Shown in pieces: positions 1-11,403 of a stretch of DNA of 64,000 nucleotides. Position 1 is the stretch's first letter. Each line of letters starts with the position of its first letter. The DNA is taken from contig NC_088643.1 of NCBI RefSeq assembly GCF_964019385.1, positions 47,966,190 to 48,030,189 on the forward strand, read 5' to 3'. The DNA comes from Sycon ciliatum (taxonomy: Eukaryota > Porifera > Calcarea > Leucosolenida > Sycettidae). The notes beneath the pieces were generated by a model, which made no database searches, was not told the origin of the DNA, and saw only the letters and a program-made list of their open reading frames with translations. Both the position numbers and the translations under genes were made by a program.

Positions 1-1
1 G

Positions 2-1069
2 CGTGGGTACATTCGATCAGTCCTGCCCACAGAGGTGGAAGATGCCGGAACCGACCAATGGTTTCTCCCGCACTTCCCCGTCATCCGCAATGACAAGTCA
101 AAGACAAAGGTCCGAATCGTATTCGACGGTTCTGCGAAGGTCATGGGTGACAGCATCAACGACCGCATGCACGCTGGACAAAAGCTGCAGAGTGACCTGG
201 TCAAGGTCCTGCTGTGCTTCTGCCATCACCCTATCGCCCTCACTGCCGACATCTCGGAGATGTTTCGCCAAGTTGAGCTCCTTGACAATGACCGGAAGTA
301 CCACCGGTTCGTCTGGAGTGAGTCTCATCACCACCCACTCGTATTCTTCGAGTTCTGCCGCGTTGTCTTCGGCATGAGAGCGTCCCCGTACTTGGCAGGC
401 CGAGCGCTACAAGCAACGGCGGAGACCTTTGCAGATACTGCCGGTCCCGAGGCGATCAACGCCGTTCAAGAGAACTTCTACGTTGACGACCTGTTGATGT
501 CGACAGCTACTGAAGCATCAGCTATAGTCGCCCGAGAGGATCTCCAGGAAATCACCACGCGCGGTAGATTCCACCTACAGAAGTGGCTCAGCAATTCACC
601 GGCTGTGCTTAAGTCCATCCCAGTGGCAGACCAAGCCAGCACAAGCAGTGTGATGATCACCAACCGTGAGGAACCATCCACTCTTCACAAGACCCTCGGT
701 GTGGCTTGGATTCCAGTGGACGACCACTTCACCTTCGTGCACCCGGAGCCAGACGCTGTACGATTCATATCGCGTGGCGTTTTGAGTCAGATGTGCCGGC
801 TGTTCGATCCGAGAGGGCAACTATGCCCGTTCACGATCCGTAGCCGTGTCCTGTTTCAAGCATCCTGTATCCGAGGCACTCGCTGGGACGATCCCCTGGA
901 CCACGACCAAGCCGAGGATTGGCGGAAGTGGTTTGCCGAAGTTCCCAACCTGGCGTCGATCCAAGCAAGTCGTTGCTTCACTGATACTGAACCCGGTGAG
1001 CTGTCGCTCCACACATTCGCCGATGCCTCAGCGGAAGCGTACGCAGCTGCCACATACGTGCGACAATGA
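2..1069 (+). pseudogene. BEL/Pao reverse transcriptase and start of RNase H region (fragment)
   Basis: The frame is open from base 2. It holds the RT motifs of Pao elements: the VRIVFDGSA block near 110-135, ADISEMFRQVEL near 245-280, and the catalytic YVDD at about 478-489. It then runs into the Peptidase_A17/RNase H-type region ending in FADASAEAYAAA. It stops at 1067-1069, where the following frame starts with an overlapping ATGA. The usual segment between the FADAS motif and the next conserved block is missing here, so the two frames do not abut in the ancestral way. Not a host gene. Confidence 0.85.
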
Positions 1070-2538
1070 ACGTCCTGTACTGGATCAAGTCTCCAAGTAG
1101 GAAGTTTAAGGTGGATGTGGGCAACCGCGTCTCTGAGATTCAAGACATCACCAACCCTGGCAACTGGCGACACGTACGTACCAAGGACAGCCCCGCTGAC
1201 ATGCCCAGTCGTGGAATCAGCGCAACGCAGCTCGCCACAGACGAAAAATGGTGGAGTGGACCGGCCTTCTTGTCCGAGTCGCCTACTACGTGGCCGTCGA
1301 AGCAAATCATCCCTCCGGCGGAGCTTCCAGGGCAATTGAAGCATGGAGTTGCCATGGCAGCCATTGGCAGATCGCAGTCCTGTCGCCTACACCCCGACAA
1401 CTATTCTTCCTGGCAACGACTGGTGAGGGTAACAGCTTGGTGCCGTCGCTTCATCAATAATGCGAGACGTCACACTGCCTCACCGCCGCCGGGGACATCT
1501 ACTGTGAAATCTGTGACCATTCCTGGGAAGCGCGCAATTGATGTCGCAGAGCTCACCGTCCAGGAACTACAGCAGGCGAAGTACCTCTGGATCAGCACTG
1601 CACAGAGGGAGGCCTACGAGAGCACGTATGCTGATGTGAAAGCTGGCAAACCACCGTCGGCGTCATCACCATTGCGGAAACTGCAGCCAGCCATGGACAA
1701 GACAACTGGTATCCCAGTGCTGAAGGTGCACGGACGGCTTCGTACAGCCCATCATCTGCCAACAGGTGTCCGTTCACCCGCCATCCTGCCAAGAAGCCAT
1801 CGAGTGACGTGGCTCATCATCGCAGCAGCAGACGCAGACGCTCACCATGCTGCCGGAAGCAACCACCTGCTCTCAAACCTTGCTGGAGAGTACTGGATTA
1901 TCAAAGGAAAGGCTGCAGTGAAAGAGCATCGAAACAAATGTGTCCTCTGCCGTAAACGCAACCAGAAGACTGCAACCCCACCCATGGCACCGCTACCCAA
2001 CTTCTGAACATCACCCCCGCTACAACCGTTCTCGAGAGTCGGCGTGGACTATGCCGGCCCGTTCTTCACACGACAAGGACGGGGCCGTGCACAGCTGAAG
2101 CGATGGGTGTGCATCTTCACGTGCCTCCAGAGCAGGGCGTGCCACATCGAGCTAGTGATAGTAGTGTACTCCTTGGACACCGACGGCTTCCTCCTGGCCT
2201 TCAGCCGGGTCATAAAGAGGCGTGGCGTGCCGCAAGAGATGCTGTCGGACAATGGCTCCCACTTTGTTGCTGCGGATAAAGCTCTGAAGGACGCCGTCCA
2301 GTCCCTCGATAGTTCCCGGATTGCTGGAGAGTTGACTGACCAGAACATCAAGTGGCATTTCAACCCGCCAAGAGCACCTCATTTCGGTGGGGTGTTCGAG
2401 GTCGTCGTGAAGTCAATGAAAAGGGTCCTACAGCATGTGCTGTACAAGGCAGACCTCTCAGATGAGGAGCTGCATATGGCGCTGGTACACGCGGAGGGTC
2501 TCATCAACAGTCGACCACTAACCGTCATCTCCGAATGA
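1066..2538 (+). pseudogene. BEL/Pao RNase H tail and integrase (fragment, one internal stop)
   Basis: This continues the polyprotein in another frame. NVLYWI and the RTKDSPADMPSRG block (1066-1215) are the end of the RNase H region. A CVLCRKRN zinc-binding motif lies near 1940-1965. The integrase core begins at GVDYAGPFF (2040-2070), with LSDNGSHF near 2240-2265 and a final glutamate in HFGGVFEVVVKSMK (2378-2420). A TGA at 2005-2007 breaks the frame between zinc finger and catalytic core, and another stop at 2536-2538 ends it where the downstream frame shifts. Confidence 0.8.
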
Positions 2539-2539
2539 T

Positions 2540-2910
2540 CCGAATGATCTTCGGCCCCTGACGCCACAGTACTTCCTCGTGGGCCACGCAGACGCCACAC
2601 TGGCCGCAGAGCTGGGTGTCCAGCCAGCAGACACGGTCCATCCTCGTCGCCGCTGGATGTACGTGCAACGCATCGTCGCGGAGGTCTGGGCACGATGGGT
2701 GAAGGAGATCGTGCCGAAGCTCAATGTGCAAGTGAAGTGGTTTCAGCAGCAGTGGAACGTCGAAGTTGGTGACATTGTCATGGTCATGGACGACAATGTC
2801 CCACGAGTACATTGGCCACTCGCTAGAATTACGGCAACCTACCCTGGTAAGGATGCCGTTGTCCGTGTGGTGGGGGTCAACATCCAGGGCAAGGTCTTAA
2901 CCCTTTATTG
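2540..2910 (+). pseudogene. BEL/Pao C-terminal DUF5641-like domain (fragment)
   Basis: After a one-base shift at about 2537, in a local CCGAATGAT duplication, the frame reads LRPLTP, FLVG and then RRRWMYVQRIVAEVWARW and WNVEVGDIVMV. These are signatures of the domain that follows integrase in BEL/Pao elements. Resemblance ends around 2895 with VRVVGVNIQGKVL, after which the reading frame runs on without recognisable content to a stop at 2951-2953. Confidence 0.75.
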
Positions 2911-3006
2911 GCTGGCCTATACATTGATCGAATACCGATGTTCGATGGGGTAGGCATTTTGAAATTATCGTAACTTGGTCAAATCTCGGTCGTTCGGAGA
3001 GATCTA

Positions 3007-3259
3007 CAGTCCATTTCAAAACTATAGACGCGTACCTAGGCAAAAACCGTTATGCCAGCATCTATACCACATAAAATCTGTGATCACTTTGTGCATAAAT
3101 TTTTCCAAATCGGGCGTCTGTTATCCAATCGTTTAGAAACTATATGAGAGTAATTGTGGAGCGGACCTGAGCAATATTCCGAAAACTATTCTCAAAAAGT
3201 TCCAGCCAAATTTGAAATATTTCAAAAACCCTACGCGTCTATAGTTTTGAAATGGACTG
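3007..3259. mobile_element. TIR element with TA target site (pogo/Tigger-like MITE)
   Basis: Termini starting CAGTCCATTTCAAAACTATA at 3007 and its exact reverse complement ending at 3259 give a 28-bp perfect inverted repeat, flanked on both sides by TA (3005-3006, 3260-3261). The 253-bp body has no coding sequence. CAGTC termini with TA duplication are characteristic of Tc1/mariner-pogo derivatives; family assignment is inferred. The same CAGTCCATT start occurs in the element at 44207-44602. Confidence 0.75.
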
Positions 3260-3261
3260 TA

Positions 3262-4343
3262 AATATGTCGGTCGAAGAAAGAACTCTCAGCTGTCGCCTC
3301 GAACAATTTTCAAAGCGATACAAAGAGCGGTTCTTGAGTTATAGCACTCGTAACGCTGGTCCCGGGAAATTTGCGCTCAGGGCGCGATGCGTGGGTCAAC
3401 GGCCGGGATTTTCCCTGCTTACGTCACCTGTTGACAAGACTACACCGATTCAACTTCAAAAGCAGGTTCCCGGGAGTCTCTACGAAAAAATTTGAGTTTG
3501 ATACGAGTAACAGGAGTGAAATGGTGGATAGAGATAGATCTCGAGCGTGGGCCCAGCGCTGGTTGGCCTTCCCTGGCTTGCAGCGCTGGGCTAGTGCATC
3601 CCGTGGAGTCGAGTGTACGCTCATTGCGCTCCTCTCGCCAAGGCCTTTCCAGGATGCCCAAGATCGTGGAATTTGTCCAATGCAAACTAAAGTTACGTGC
3701 AATTTAGGTACAGGTTTGACGATTGCGTGGGCTTGTTTGTATTTTAATCGGGCAATACAGGGTTAAAACATCCAGTCCATCGACTAGTTCCACTGGAAGT
3801 CGAAGGTGCCACTGGTGAGTGAGTAAGACGGAGTGTCACAGATAGAATTACTCATGACAATAGCAGACAATGTAACAGTAATGGTGTCGCATAACTTATA
3901 ATGCTTCTCGATCATCTTTCCTATGTTCTTTTGGTTTGCTGTACTGTTGGTTGGGTCTCACTCATATTGCATGATAGCATACTCGTTCGAGAGCGAGGAA
4001 TGTTAGATTTGTATGCGCATCAGTGCACTCGCTATACATGATTGTCTGATGTACTGTTTGTAGTTCTTTGTGCATGTTCTCCGTCTACTATGATTGATTG
4101 CATGGTCAGCTACCCCAACGTGGGAACGCAGTCACCGCGTGATGTGTCATGTACTATGCATGAAGTACTAGTATGCATGCAGCACGTTACGCTTCTCGTT
4201 GTTCTTCTTTCATTTCATTTTGTTTTGCCTTTTAGTTTTTTTTGTGTTGGAGTCTCTTGTGAGAGATTAGTTTTGATCAGTGCACTTTGTTATTGGTTCA
4301 GCTTGGCATGTTTTGGTCCTTTCCCATGATAATACATGTAGTA
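3262..4343. other. Intergenic, no recognised gene
   Basis: Several frames up to 131 codons are open here, but none shows a domain, conserved motif or plausible splice partner. AT-rich single-copy-looking sequence with no clear repeat. Confidence 0.5.
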
Positions 4344-4430
4344 CAGTCAGACCTCGCATAACCGCACACTGCATCCGTTTTCCACAAAAAATATCCGGAT
4401 AGGCGAGGGAACCGGATAATCGAACACACA
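4344..4430 (+). mobile_element. Possible left end of a pogo/Tigger-like element
   Basis: CAGTCAGACCTCGCATAACC follows a TA at 4342-4343, the typical start of pogo/Tigger termini, and internal text (ATCCGGATAGGCGAGGG, ACCGGATAATCGAAC) has the style of subterminal repeats. I could not find the opposite terminus nearby, so this may be a solo end. Confidence 0.4.
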
Positions 4431-6497
4431 TACTGTATGTAAGCAAGTTTTTGCATTTTTTTGCAGAATCACCATAACGAACGTCGGTCCGTTATTTTGA
4501 GCTCTGTAACGTTTTTCCATTACCCGATAATGTCTTTTGTCACAGCTGGGAGTGAGTACCGTAAAAGTTAGCGTTATCGTACTTTTGCTAAGGATGTCTA
4601 GTATTGAGAATAACTCACGCTCTGGCGCGCTGTTGAGTATTTTTTTTTACCATCTCACTTGATTGTTCGTTTTCCACTGTCCCACTTCCCCTGTTATTAG
4701 CTCACACGCATGTGTAACACTCACACTTATGATATCTCTACCATTTACAAGTACATGTATAATAATGTTCTCCTTCTAATGCCCGCTTCGTTAATACTTT
4801 CGTTCCCTAAAAGAATACGGCATAAACATGGTGATTTTTCTCACTCATAGACCTCACAACGAGCATGCTAACTTACCCAAACGTTCCTTGTCCAACTTTC
4901 GTTACTTTTTCATATTTTGTGACTTCTTCACAATGAGGGAATCGCAACGGTCTCACCCGGTCTGGACCACCACCACTACTGGCACTAGCCTCGGCTGCAG
5001 GTTGAGACTTGGGATTACTCGCCATCATGAAAAAAACTCTGTGCAAGACACCAGGTGATACACTGGATGAGTGAACTAGTACTTAGTAGACTAAACTGAC
5101 TTCAGTAAGAAGAGGATACATCATCTCAGAAGCGAGAGCTACAGGTGTGAAGAATAAACGTTACCAGGTTACTGCTGAGCTTGAACTTTGAAGACTGCAT
5201 GTAGACCTGGTAGACTACCGAGGCGATTGAGGAGAGCAAAAAATACTTTCAGTCCTTTGATCCCAAACGACCAATCCCGATATATAACAGATTTCGAGGG
5301 TTGTTTTGCCGGGAAACGTTCTCAAGCTTGAGAAAATTCGAATTTGTCTAGTTTTGGGGTATGTATGAAACAGGGTTATCGGCCTGGTCGAGCAGTGAAG
5401 GCTTCTTCCACATCCCTTGAATTATTTCATATGAAAGGTAATCAGTTTGGCAATGCCCTGCCGCCAGGAGAATGCAAACAACGCGATAGAATGCGTCCCG
5501 GGTGGTAGGGATCATTTTTCTAAGTGCTATAAAATAGCCGACATCGATGCGAAAGTCGGCCTCAAAGTCGACATGGACGTCTTGAACAGGTGAGATCAAT
5601 CAAAATATCAATGGAGAACACCCTTAAGAATAGATGTATAGTGTTTCTAAGCTTCCAACCCTTGTGTGCTCAAGTGAAAATTGAACATATTTGGACGTGA
5701 ATATATCACCAGACAAGACCTGATACTGCAGTACATTAATCATTCAATGGGTATACAGTATACAACCACCATACAAACACGAGCAGGAGAATGAATGGAT
5801 AGGAGAAGAGTTGGTTACCCATTGCTGTTCAACAAAGAGAAGCACATACTAAAAGTTGAATTGGATGAAAAGTATTTACAATTCACAATTACATGTACAT
5901 GTATCACTTTCTGTGATGTAACACTTGCGGCGAGGAAATGCCTGTCGCGCAGACGCGCACTGTCGCAAGCAGTTGTAGGGCCACTGTCCCAGAAGTTGGC
6001 AAAAGCATAACTCTTGCCAAGCGCGTTGTACACGAATGGAGTGCAGTTCACTAGGCTGGGTGCACGTGAGGGTACTACGCCCAGCACTTAGATGTCGCAG
6101 AAGCAAAACAGATTGTGAATCATCTGTCGCGGTTGCAGCTCATCGCAGGTGTTGCATGTTGCGCATCGTGGAAAGCAGTTCATGTATTGGGAATTGAGCT
6201 TCAGTAATAACAGAAAGAGGATCCCAGAGGATGACCGACACCGCTGACACTCTTCTGTGCAAAGTTTTGATGACGATGCTTGATTGAGACGTTAACCTGC
6301 AATGGAAAACAAACAGCAGATGATACTGATTATATATATTAGGTATGGATTATACCATGAGTATGAGGGGCATACCGCGATTACTTTCGAGAGTGCGTTA
6401 GGACGAGGGACAAGTGGGGGACTCGGTATACACAGAGTACGAATGGTATAATCCATTTGCATGGTACTTTCCTAAATACAGAGTGTGACCAACACGA
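4431..6497. other. Intergenic, no recognised gene
   Basis: No open frame here resembles a known protein. Frames of up to about 90 codons at 4828-5058, 5348-5599 and 5795-6087 lack motifs. No strong repeat or hairpin was noticed. Confidence 0.45.
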
Positions 6498-7036
6498 AAG
6501 CCGCTTAGCTCACATTCGACGGGGCGCAACGGGACGCGACGTAAGGATTGACGGGAACCTACGGAACAGTTATGACGCCGACAGACAGCGTCCAATGTGA
6601 ACACCAGGAACGGGAACGCAACCGTTCTACCCTACAGATTGGGAAGCAAGGGGAAGAGTTGGTCAGTTCAACTTTTCAGACCGTAGACGAGGACGCAAGC
6701 GTACAAAACAACTGCATTCTAGTGTGAACAGGGGATGTGTCGTGCGCTGACCCCTCCCGATGCGCACAACAGCACACTTAGGTTTTTTAAACATTTCGAA
6801 CACGGTCAACACTACGCTTCCCATGATAACTCGCCGAATGGCTAGCACAACTGATTCAAATTTTAGGAAGATAAGATTTCGTGTCACTTCTTGAAAATCG
6901 CAATAGCTGCTGCATGTCGTGTCAAACTACATGTTGTGTCTTACGAATCGTACAAGATTTTACAGCTCACCCCGGCCGTCCGAACAGGCCCTTACGTTCC
7001 ATACCGTCAGCGTTACGTCGAATACGAACTAGGCTT
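6498..7036. mobile_element. Non-autonomous TIR element, copy 1 (AAGCCTAG/TTCACATTCGACG type)
   Basis: The left end reads AAGCC followed by TTAGCTCACATTCGACG; the right end is the inverted form, CGTCGAATACGAACTAGGCTT. The interior (ACGGGACGCGACGTAAGGAT, AATGTGAACACCAGG, CCCATGATAACTC) is closely shared with the longer copy at 51302-52044. No transposase frame. The superfamily is not determined and no clear target duplication is visible. Confidence 0.7.
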
Positions 7037-7245
7037 AAAGTTTCCTTATTCTCGAAGTGACCCATGTGAACCGAGTGGGGTATATCGCTGAATATATCCC
7101 GCTTAGAACGGCCGCTGATGAATCCATAGGCGTGCATACAATGCATACATGTCATGTTGAATATGCCGCCAGCATCAAGGCGGTGGGAACTACAACTGCA
7201 TGCATACAGTGCAGCAGCCCTAGGCAACATCTCACTAAATGTAGA

Positions 7246-7334
7246 AGATATGGTGGGCAAATGATTACGGTCATAGAACAGATGTCATTTAATGACATCT
7301 GTTCTATGACCGTAATCATTTGCCCACCATATCT
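7246..7334. repeat. Perfect palindrome, 44-bp arms with a 1-nt centre
   Basis: Bases 7246-7289 and 7291-7334 are exact reverse complements around a single T at 7290 (centre GTCATTTAATGAC). I saw no other copy of this stem in the window. Such a long perfect hairpin with no loop could form a cruciform or a double-stranded transcript, or could be a replication or library artefact. Confidence 0.9.
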
Positions 7335-8440
7335 TTATGGTGCATGCCATTACAAGAACCAGCATTTTTATGGAACGGATGGTACTAATACGGCGAAATG
7401 TCTACGGATTCAAGATAACTCACAACAGACTTAGGCAAGAACATGGTAAAACTGAGCAATGGACTGGCACATTCAAGACTAATTCATACTTCATTTCATG
7501 AACGCAATGCGCACAAGCGAAGGTCGCGCGATGGACCAAACAAGTAACTCAACTCAAGATCAAGTCAACTTTCTCGTCGCAAACGGCCGTTGTGACGTGT
7601 TTCCCTTACGCAAAGCGAAGTGTGAACGAGTCTTTACTCTACACATCCAAAACTGTAAACCAGTGAAGACTACAGCTTAGAAGACGGTATTATAATGGTG
7701 TGCATTGTAGATCTACTTGCCAAATGTGTGTGATCCTCTATGTAACATACATGTACATAGGGCCAAGCAAGCACAGCAAGTTCTGAATTTTAGGTATTTC
7801 GAGGTCCTGAACAGGTCAGATTTGTCTTGTAAGTGATAGGTATTGCTTACCTCTAGATGTTGCCGCCTTCGTGCTGGCCGAAAACGCTGCGTGCTCTGGC
7901 GATAATCCGGCTTGAAATTAGGTGCATAAAAATGCCAATTTCAGCTTCGTTCACAACATTTTCGATATACGTCTCCTCTACGAAACTTCACTAAAAATAT
8001 ATCTGCCGAAAGAGCGTCCCGTAAAGAATACATGGTGTGAAATAAAACGAGGTGGTGCAAAGTAAAACTACGTAGGCCATGTAAAACGGCTTCCATCTCT
8101 CAGAACCAATTTAGGACAGTTCTCAAATTTGAGAACATTTTTTCGCTTTCGCGGCAAAAATCAGTCAAGAATCTGTTATATCGGGATTTAGTTTTATTTT
8201 ATTGGGAGAGGTCTTTTTTTTTGCGCGTCTGGGGAAGGACTGTTTCCCTTGCTTGACGTGTGACGTGTAGACTACACTGTACGTGTGCACGTGTGATCGT
8301 GATCGTGAGGTCACTGCATGCACTGCATGCATATGCATGCAGCATATATGCACTGCATGCATGCACTGAGCAGTACTGCAGTGCATGCATGACGCATGAG
8401 CTGAGGTGAGCTTCTTTTTTTGAGTAGGTCTACGACTCGT
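7335..8440. other. Intergenic, no recognised gene; low-complexity ATGCAT tract
   Basis: No coding signal. From about 8310 to 8395 the sequence is made of TGCATGCA-type self-complementary words, which create overlapping small frames of His/Cys/Met composition that are not genes. Confidence 0.5.
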
Positions 8441-8555
8441 GTTACAAGGCGAGGACGCGTAGCTAGTGCTCCTGACTACAACGCGCGCAAGACCGGGACT
8501 CTGCCAACCGGTTTATGGTTGTAGTCAGGAGCACTACGCGTCCTCGCCATGTAAC
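8441..8555. repeat. Inverted repeat (about 40-bp arms, 35-nt loop)
   Basis: The arm at 8441-8482 (GTTACAAGGCGAGGACGCGT start) is repeated inverted at 8518-8555, ending GTCCTCGCCATGTAAC. The left arm has four extra bases (TAGC) within it. No coding content. Confidence 0.8.
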
Positions 8556-8799
8556 ATGCTGTCAAAATCGAAAAGACTTGTGGTACGTACTGACTGTCTT
8601 GATCATATTCATGGTCTTGTTGTAGTTGTCAATGATTATGTACTACTCACTGTACTTGTGTACTGTGTACTTGTTAGTATTATAGTAATGTTACTGTTGG
8701 ACGATGATGTACATGTCAGCATGCTTACAACCACATGTGCACAGCTAGCTAGCAGTGAGCGGATCCGCGGTAGGTCTACGATCCGAGAAGCTGCGGACT

Positions 8800-9470
8800 G
8801 CCCCTGGCCTTGGCCCGTCGTATCAAGAGTTCACTCTTGGTCGTATGGATGAGCAGTGTCCCGCAAAGGCCCCTCTTCCTGGCTCACTGCTCTTCAGTCC
8901 TCTCAAGGAACATGGTTTCCACCTCTAGAAGCAGGAGTTCAGGGACGGCCTTGCATTGCGGTATGACTGGCCTCTCCTCGATGTCCCCACGAAGTGTGCC
9001 TGCGGAGTTCTGTTCTCCACTGCTCATGCCATGTGTTGCCCCCGGGGTGGCTTCCCTACAATCCGCCATAACGAAGTCCGTGACATGGTAGGGGAGCTAC
9101 TCACGGAGGTCTGCCACGCAGTGGCAATCGAGCCTCAGCTAGCCCCACTCTCTGGAGAGGTGTTTACTGCTGCATCGGCAAACACCGAAGCAAAATAAAA
9201 ATCAACAACAACAACAACACCGCCGAGGATGCCCGTGCTGATGTCCGTGCCCGTGGCTTCTGGACCCGAGCACCGGATGCTTTCTTTGACGTACGCGTCT
9301 TCCATCCTGATGCGGCGTCCTACTCGGCCCAACCACTGGATGCCCTACTGCTTCAGCACGAGCGCCAGAAGAAGCTGCAGTATGGAGAGCGAATCCTCAA
9401 TGTGGATCGTGGCACATTCAGCCCGCTGGTGTTGTCAACTTCTGGTGTTGCCTCCCCTGAATGTGAAAGG
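8800..9470 (+). pseudogene. C-terminal region of a reverse-transcriptase element, 5' part (degraded)
   Basis: One frame reads LKEHGFHL, FRDGLALRYDWPL, CACG, GGFPTIRHNEVRD, LLTEVCHAVAIEPQL and, after a short AAC-rich insertion at 9195-9225, GFWTRAPDAFFDVRVFHPDA and QHERQKKLQYGERI. I recognise this order (a CxCG pair, HA..C..GG, RHNE, then an FFDVRVF block) as the conserved tail of reverse-transcriptase-bearing proteins common in invertebrate genomes; the exact family name is not certain. A frameshift near 8890 and a TAG near 8921 interrupt it. Two TTAA elements then split it at 9471. Confidence 0.6.
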
Positions 9471-9474
9471 TTAA

Positions 9475-10342
9475 AGGGGAAGTAATTAGTTAAGGCAAAA
9501 ATTAAAATTTCACCAGTTGTAGTCTTCGGGGTGCTGAGTCGAATGGTCTTGGTCCGAGGAAGCTGAGACGCTCCCTTCCTACTTGAATCCCAATCGAACT
9601 CGCGCACTTCCACCGAAACTGGGTGACTGCGCCCTACTAGATGGGGATTTGTATGCAAAATGTCACTAAAAGCGCCATTTCGTTCTTATAAAAGCACGGA
9701 TGACCGCGATTGGCCCATATGTTGTAGTCTTTGGGACGCTGAGTCGACTGGTTTTGGTCCGAAAAGGCTGCGATGCGGCGTTCCTCCTTTATTCCCAATC
9801 GAACATGGTTGAAGAAGCGGTCACGTGCTCCTGCGTACACCAGTCACCTGGTCACCGTGCCTGCAGGGTACAACTTACTAGCCTGTTTGACCTTTTTTGG
9901 GTGCAGTCCTGTCACTCGAGTTGAACCCGAGTTGAACCTTGGTGTGAAAGTTGTCACCTGCTGGCGTGGTGACCAGGTGATTTGGGCACCCAGGACCACG
10001 TGACCGCTTGTTCAACCATGTTCGATTGGGAATAAAGGAGGAACGCTGCATCGCAGCCTTTTCGGACCAAAACGAGTCGACTCAGCGTCCCAAAGACTAC
10101 AACATATGGGCCAATCGCGGTCATCCGTGCTTTTATAAGAACGAAATGGCGCTTTTAGTGACATTTTGCATACAAATCCCCATCTCGTAGGGCGCAGTCA
10201 CCCAGTTTCGGTGGAAGTGCGCGAGTTCGATTGGGATTCAAGTAGGAAGGGAGCGTCTCAGCTTCCTCGGACCAAGACCATTCGACTCAGCACCCCGAAG
10301 ACTACAACTGGTGAAATTTTAATTTTTGCCTTAACTTCCCCT
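9475..10342. mobile_element. T2/Kolobok-like palindromic element A (TTAA target site)
   Basis: The element starts AGGGGAAGTAATTAG and ends in the inverse, CTTCCCCT, with TTAA at 9471-9474 and 10343-10346. Its two halves are long inverted repeats of about 400 bp (from CACCAGTTGTAGTCTTCGGG through the GATTGGCCCATATGTTG block to a central region), so the whole copy is one large foldback. The TTAAAGGGGAA terminus matches the TTAAAGGRR pattern known for T2/Kolobok elements. No transposase frame; short frames in both arms are mirror images. Confidence 0.8.
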
Positions 10343-10346
10343 TTAA

Positions 10347-11207
10347 AGGGGAAGTATACCCTAAAATCAAATTTTCACCAGTTGTAGTCTTCGGGGTGCT
10401 GAGTCGAATGGTCTTGGTCCGAGGAAGCTGAGACGCTCCCTTCCTACTTGAATCCCAATCGAACTCGCGCACTTCCACCGAAACTGGGTGACTGCGCCCT
10501 ACTAGATGGGGATTTGTATGCAAAATGTCACTAAAAGCGCCATTTCGTTCTTATAAAAGCACGGATGACCACGATTGGCCCATATGTTGTAGTATTTTGG
10601 ACGCTGAGTCGACTGGTTTTGGTCCGAAAAGGCTGCGATGCAGCGTTCCTCTTTTATTCCCAATCGAACATGGTTGAACAGGCGGTCACGTGCTCCTGCG
10701 TACACCAGTCACCTGGTCACCGTGCCTGCAGGGTACAACTTACTAGCCTGTTTGACCTTTTTTGGGTGCAGTCCTGTCACTCGAGTTGAACTCGAGTTGA
10801 ACCTTGGTGTGAAAGTTCTCGCCTGCTGGCGCGGTGACCAGGTGATTTGGGCACCCAGGAGCACGTGACCGCTTGTTCAACCATGTTCGATTGGGAATAA
10901 AGGAGGAACGCTGCATCGCAGCCTTTTCGGACCAAAACCAGTCGACTCAGCGTCCAAAAGACTACAACATATGGGCCAATCGTGGTCATCCGTGCTTTTA
11001 TAAGAACGAAATGGCGCTTTTAGTGACATTTTGCATACAAATCCCCATCTAGTAGGGCGCAGTCACCCAGTTTCGGTGGAAGTGCGCGAGTTCGATTGGG
11101 ATTCAAGTAGGAAGGGAGCGTTGCAGCTTCCTCGGACCAAGACCATTCGACTCAGCACCCAGAAGACTACAACTGGTGAAAATTTGATTTTAGGGTATAC
11201 TTCCCCT
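10347..11207. mobile_element. T2/Kolobok-like palindromic element B, sharing a TTAA with element A
   Basis: This second copy begins AGGGGAAGTATACCCTAAAA immediately after the TTAA at 10343-10346 and ends ...CTTCCCCT before TTAA at 11208-11211. Arms and centre are nearly the same as in element A, but the outermost 25 bp differ (TATACCC versus AATTAGT), so it is a different subfamily end. The central part contains TCACTCGAGTTGAACTCGAG. The two elements use one TTAA between them. Confidence 0.8.
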
Positions 11208-11211
11208 TTAA

Positions 11212-11403
11212 GCGCCTCTGTGGTTTGCTTGCCAGGGCTGATTCCAACATGCCCTATGCACACCATGTTGCATATGTGCGCTGCAGGCTGTCTTTCACGC
11301 TGCTCCGATCCGCTGTCATGTGTGTCCGTGGGTCTCGGTCGGCATACCATCGTCCAGCTAACGAGCTCAGGGAGCTGGCGGTGGTTGAACGCCGGATCTA
11401 AAA
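11212..11403 (+). pseudogene. C-terminal region of the same reverse-transcriptase element, 3' part
   Basis: After the inserted elements the reading resumes with RLCGLLARADSNMPYAHHVA, VRCRLSFTLLRSAVMCVRGS and a final RSAYHRPANELRELAVVERR. This is the expected continuation of the fragment ending at 9470. The join across the TTAA target is out of frame by one base. Shows that the host element was present before the TTAA elements landed. Confidence 0.55.

Larger units (their letters stand above)
2..2910 (+). mobile_element. BEL/Pao LTR retrotransposon, decayed pol region
   Basis: The stretch reads, in order, as a Pao-type reverse transcriptase, an RNase H-like region, an integrase zinc-binding and catalytic region, and the C-terminal DUF5641-like domain of BEL/Pao polyproteins. 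The frame is open from the window edge, so the gag, protease and 5' LTR lie outside. It is interrupted by an internal loss with a frame change near 1066, an in-frame TGA at 2005-2007, and a +1 shift near 2537. Recognisable coding ends around 2895-2910 and no 3' LTR is visible after it. Seen: the order and motifs. Known: this order is that of BEL/Pao. Inferred: a dead copy. Confidence 0.9.

Noticed and set aside
3154..3766. Overlapping plus-strand frames of 113 and 131 codons
   Set aside because: The first starts inside the TIR element at 3007-3259 and neither has motifs or continues the BEL/Pao reading.
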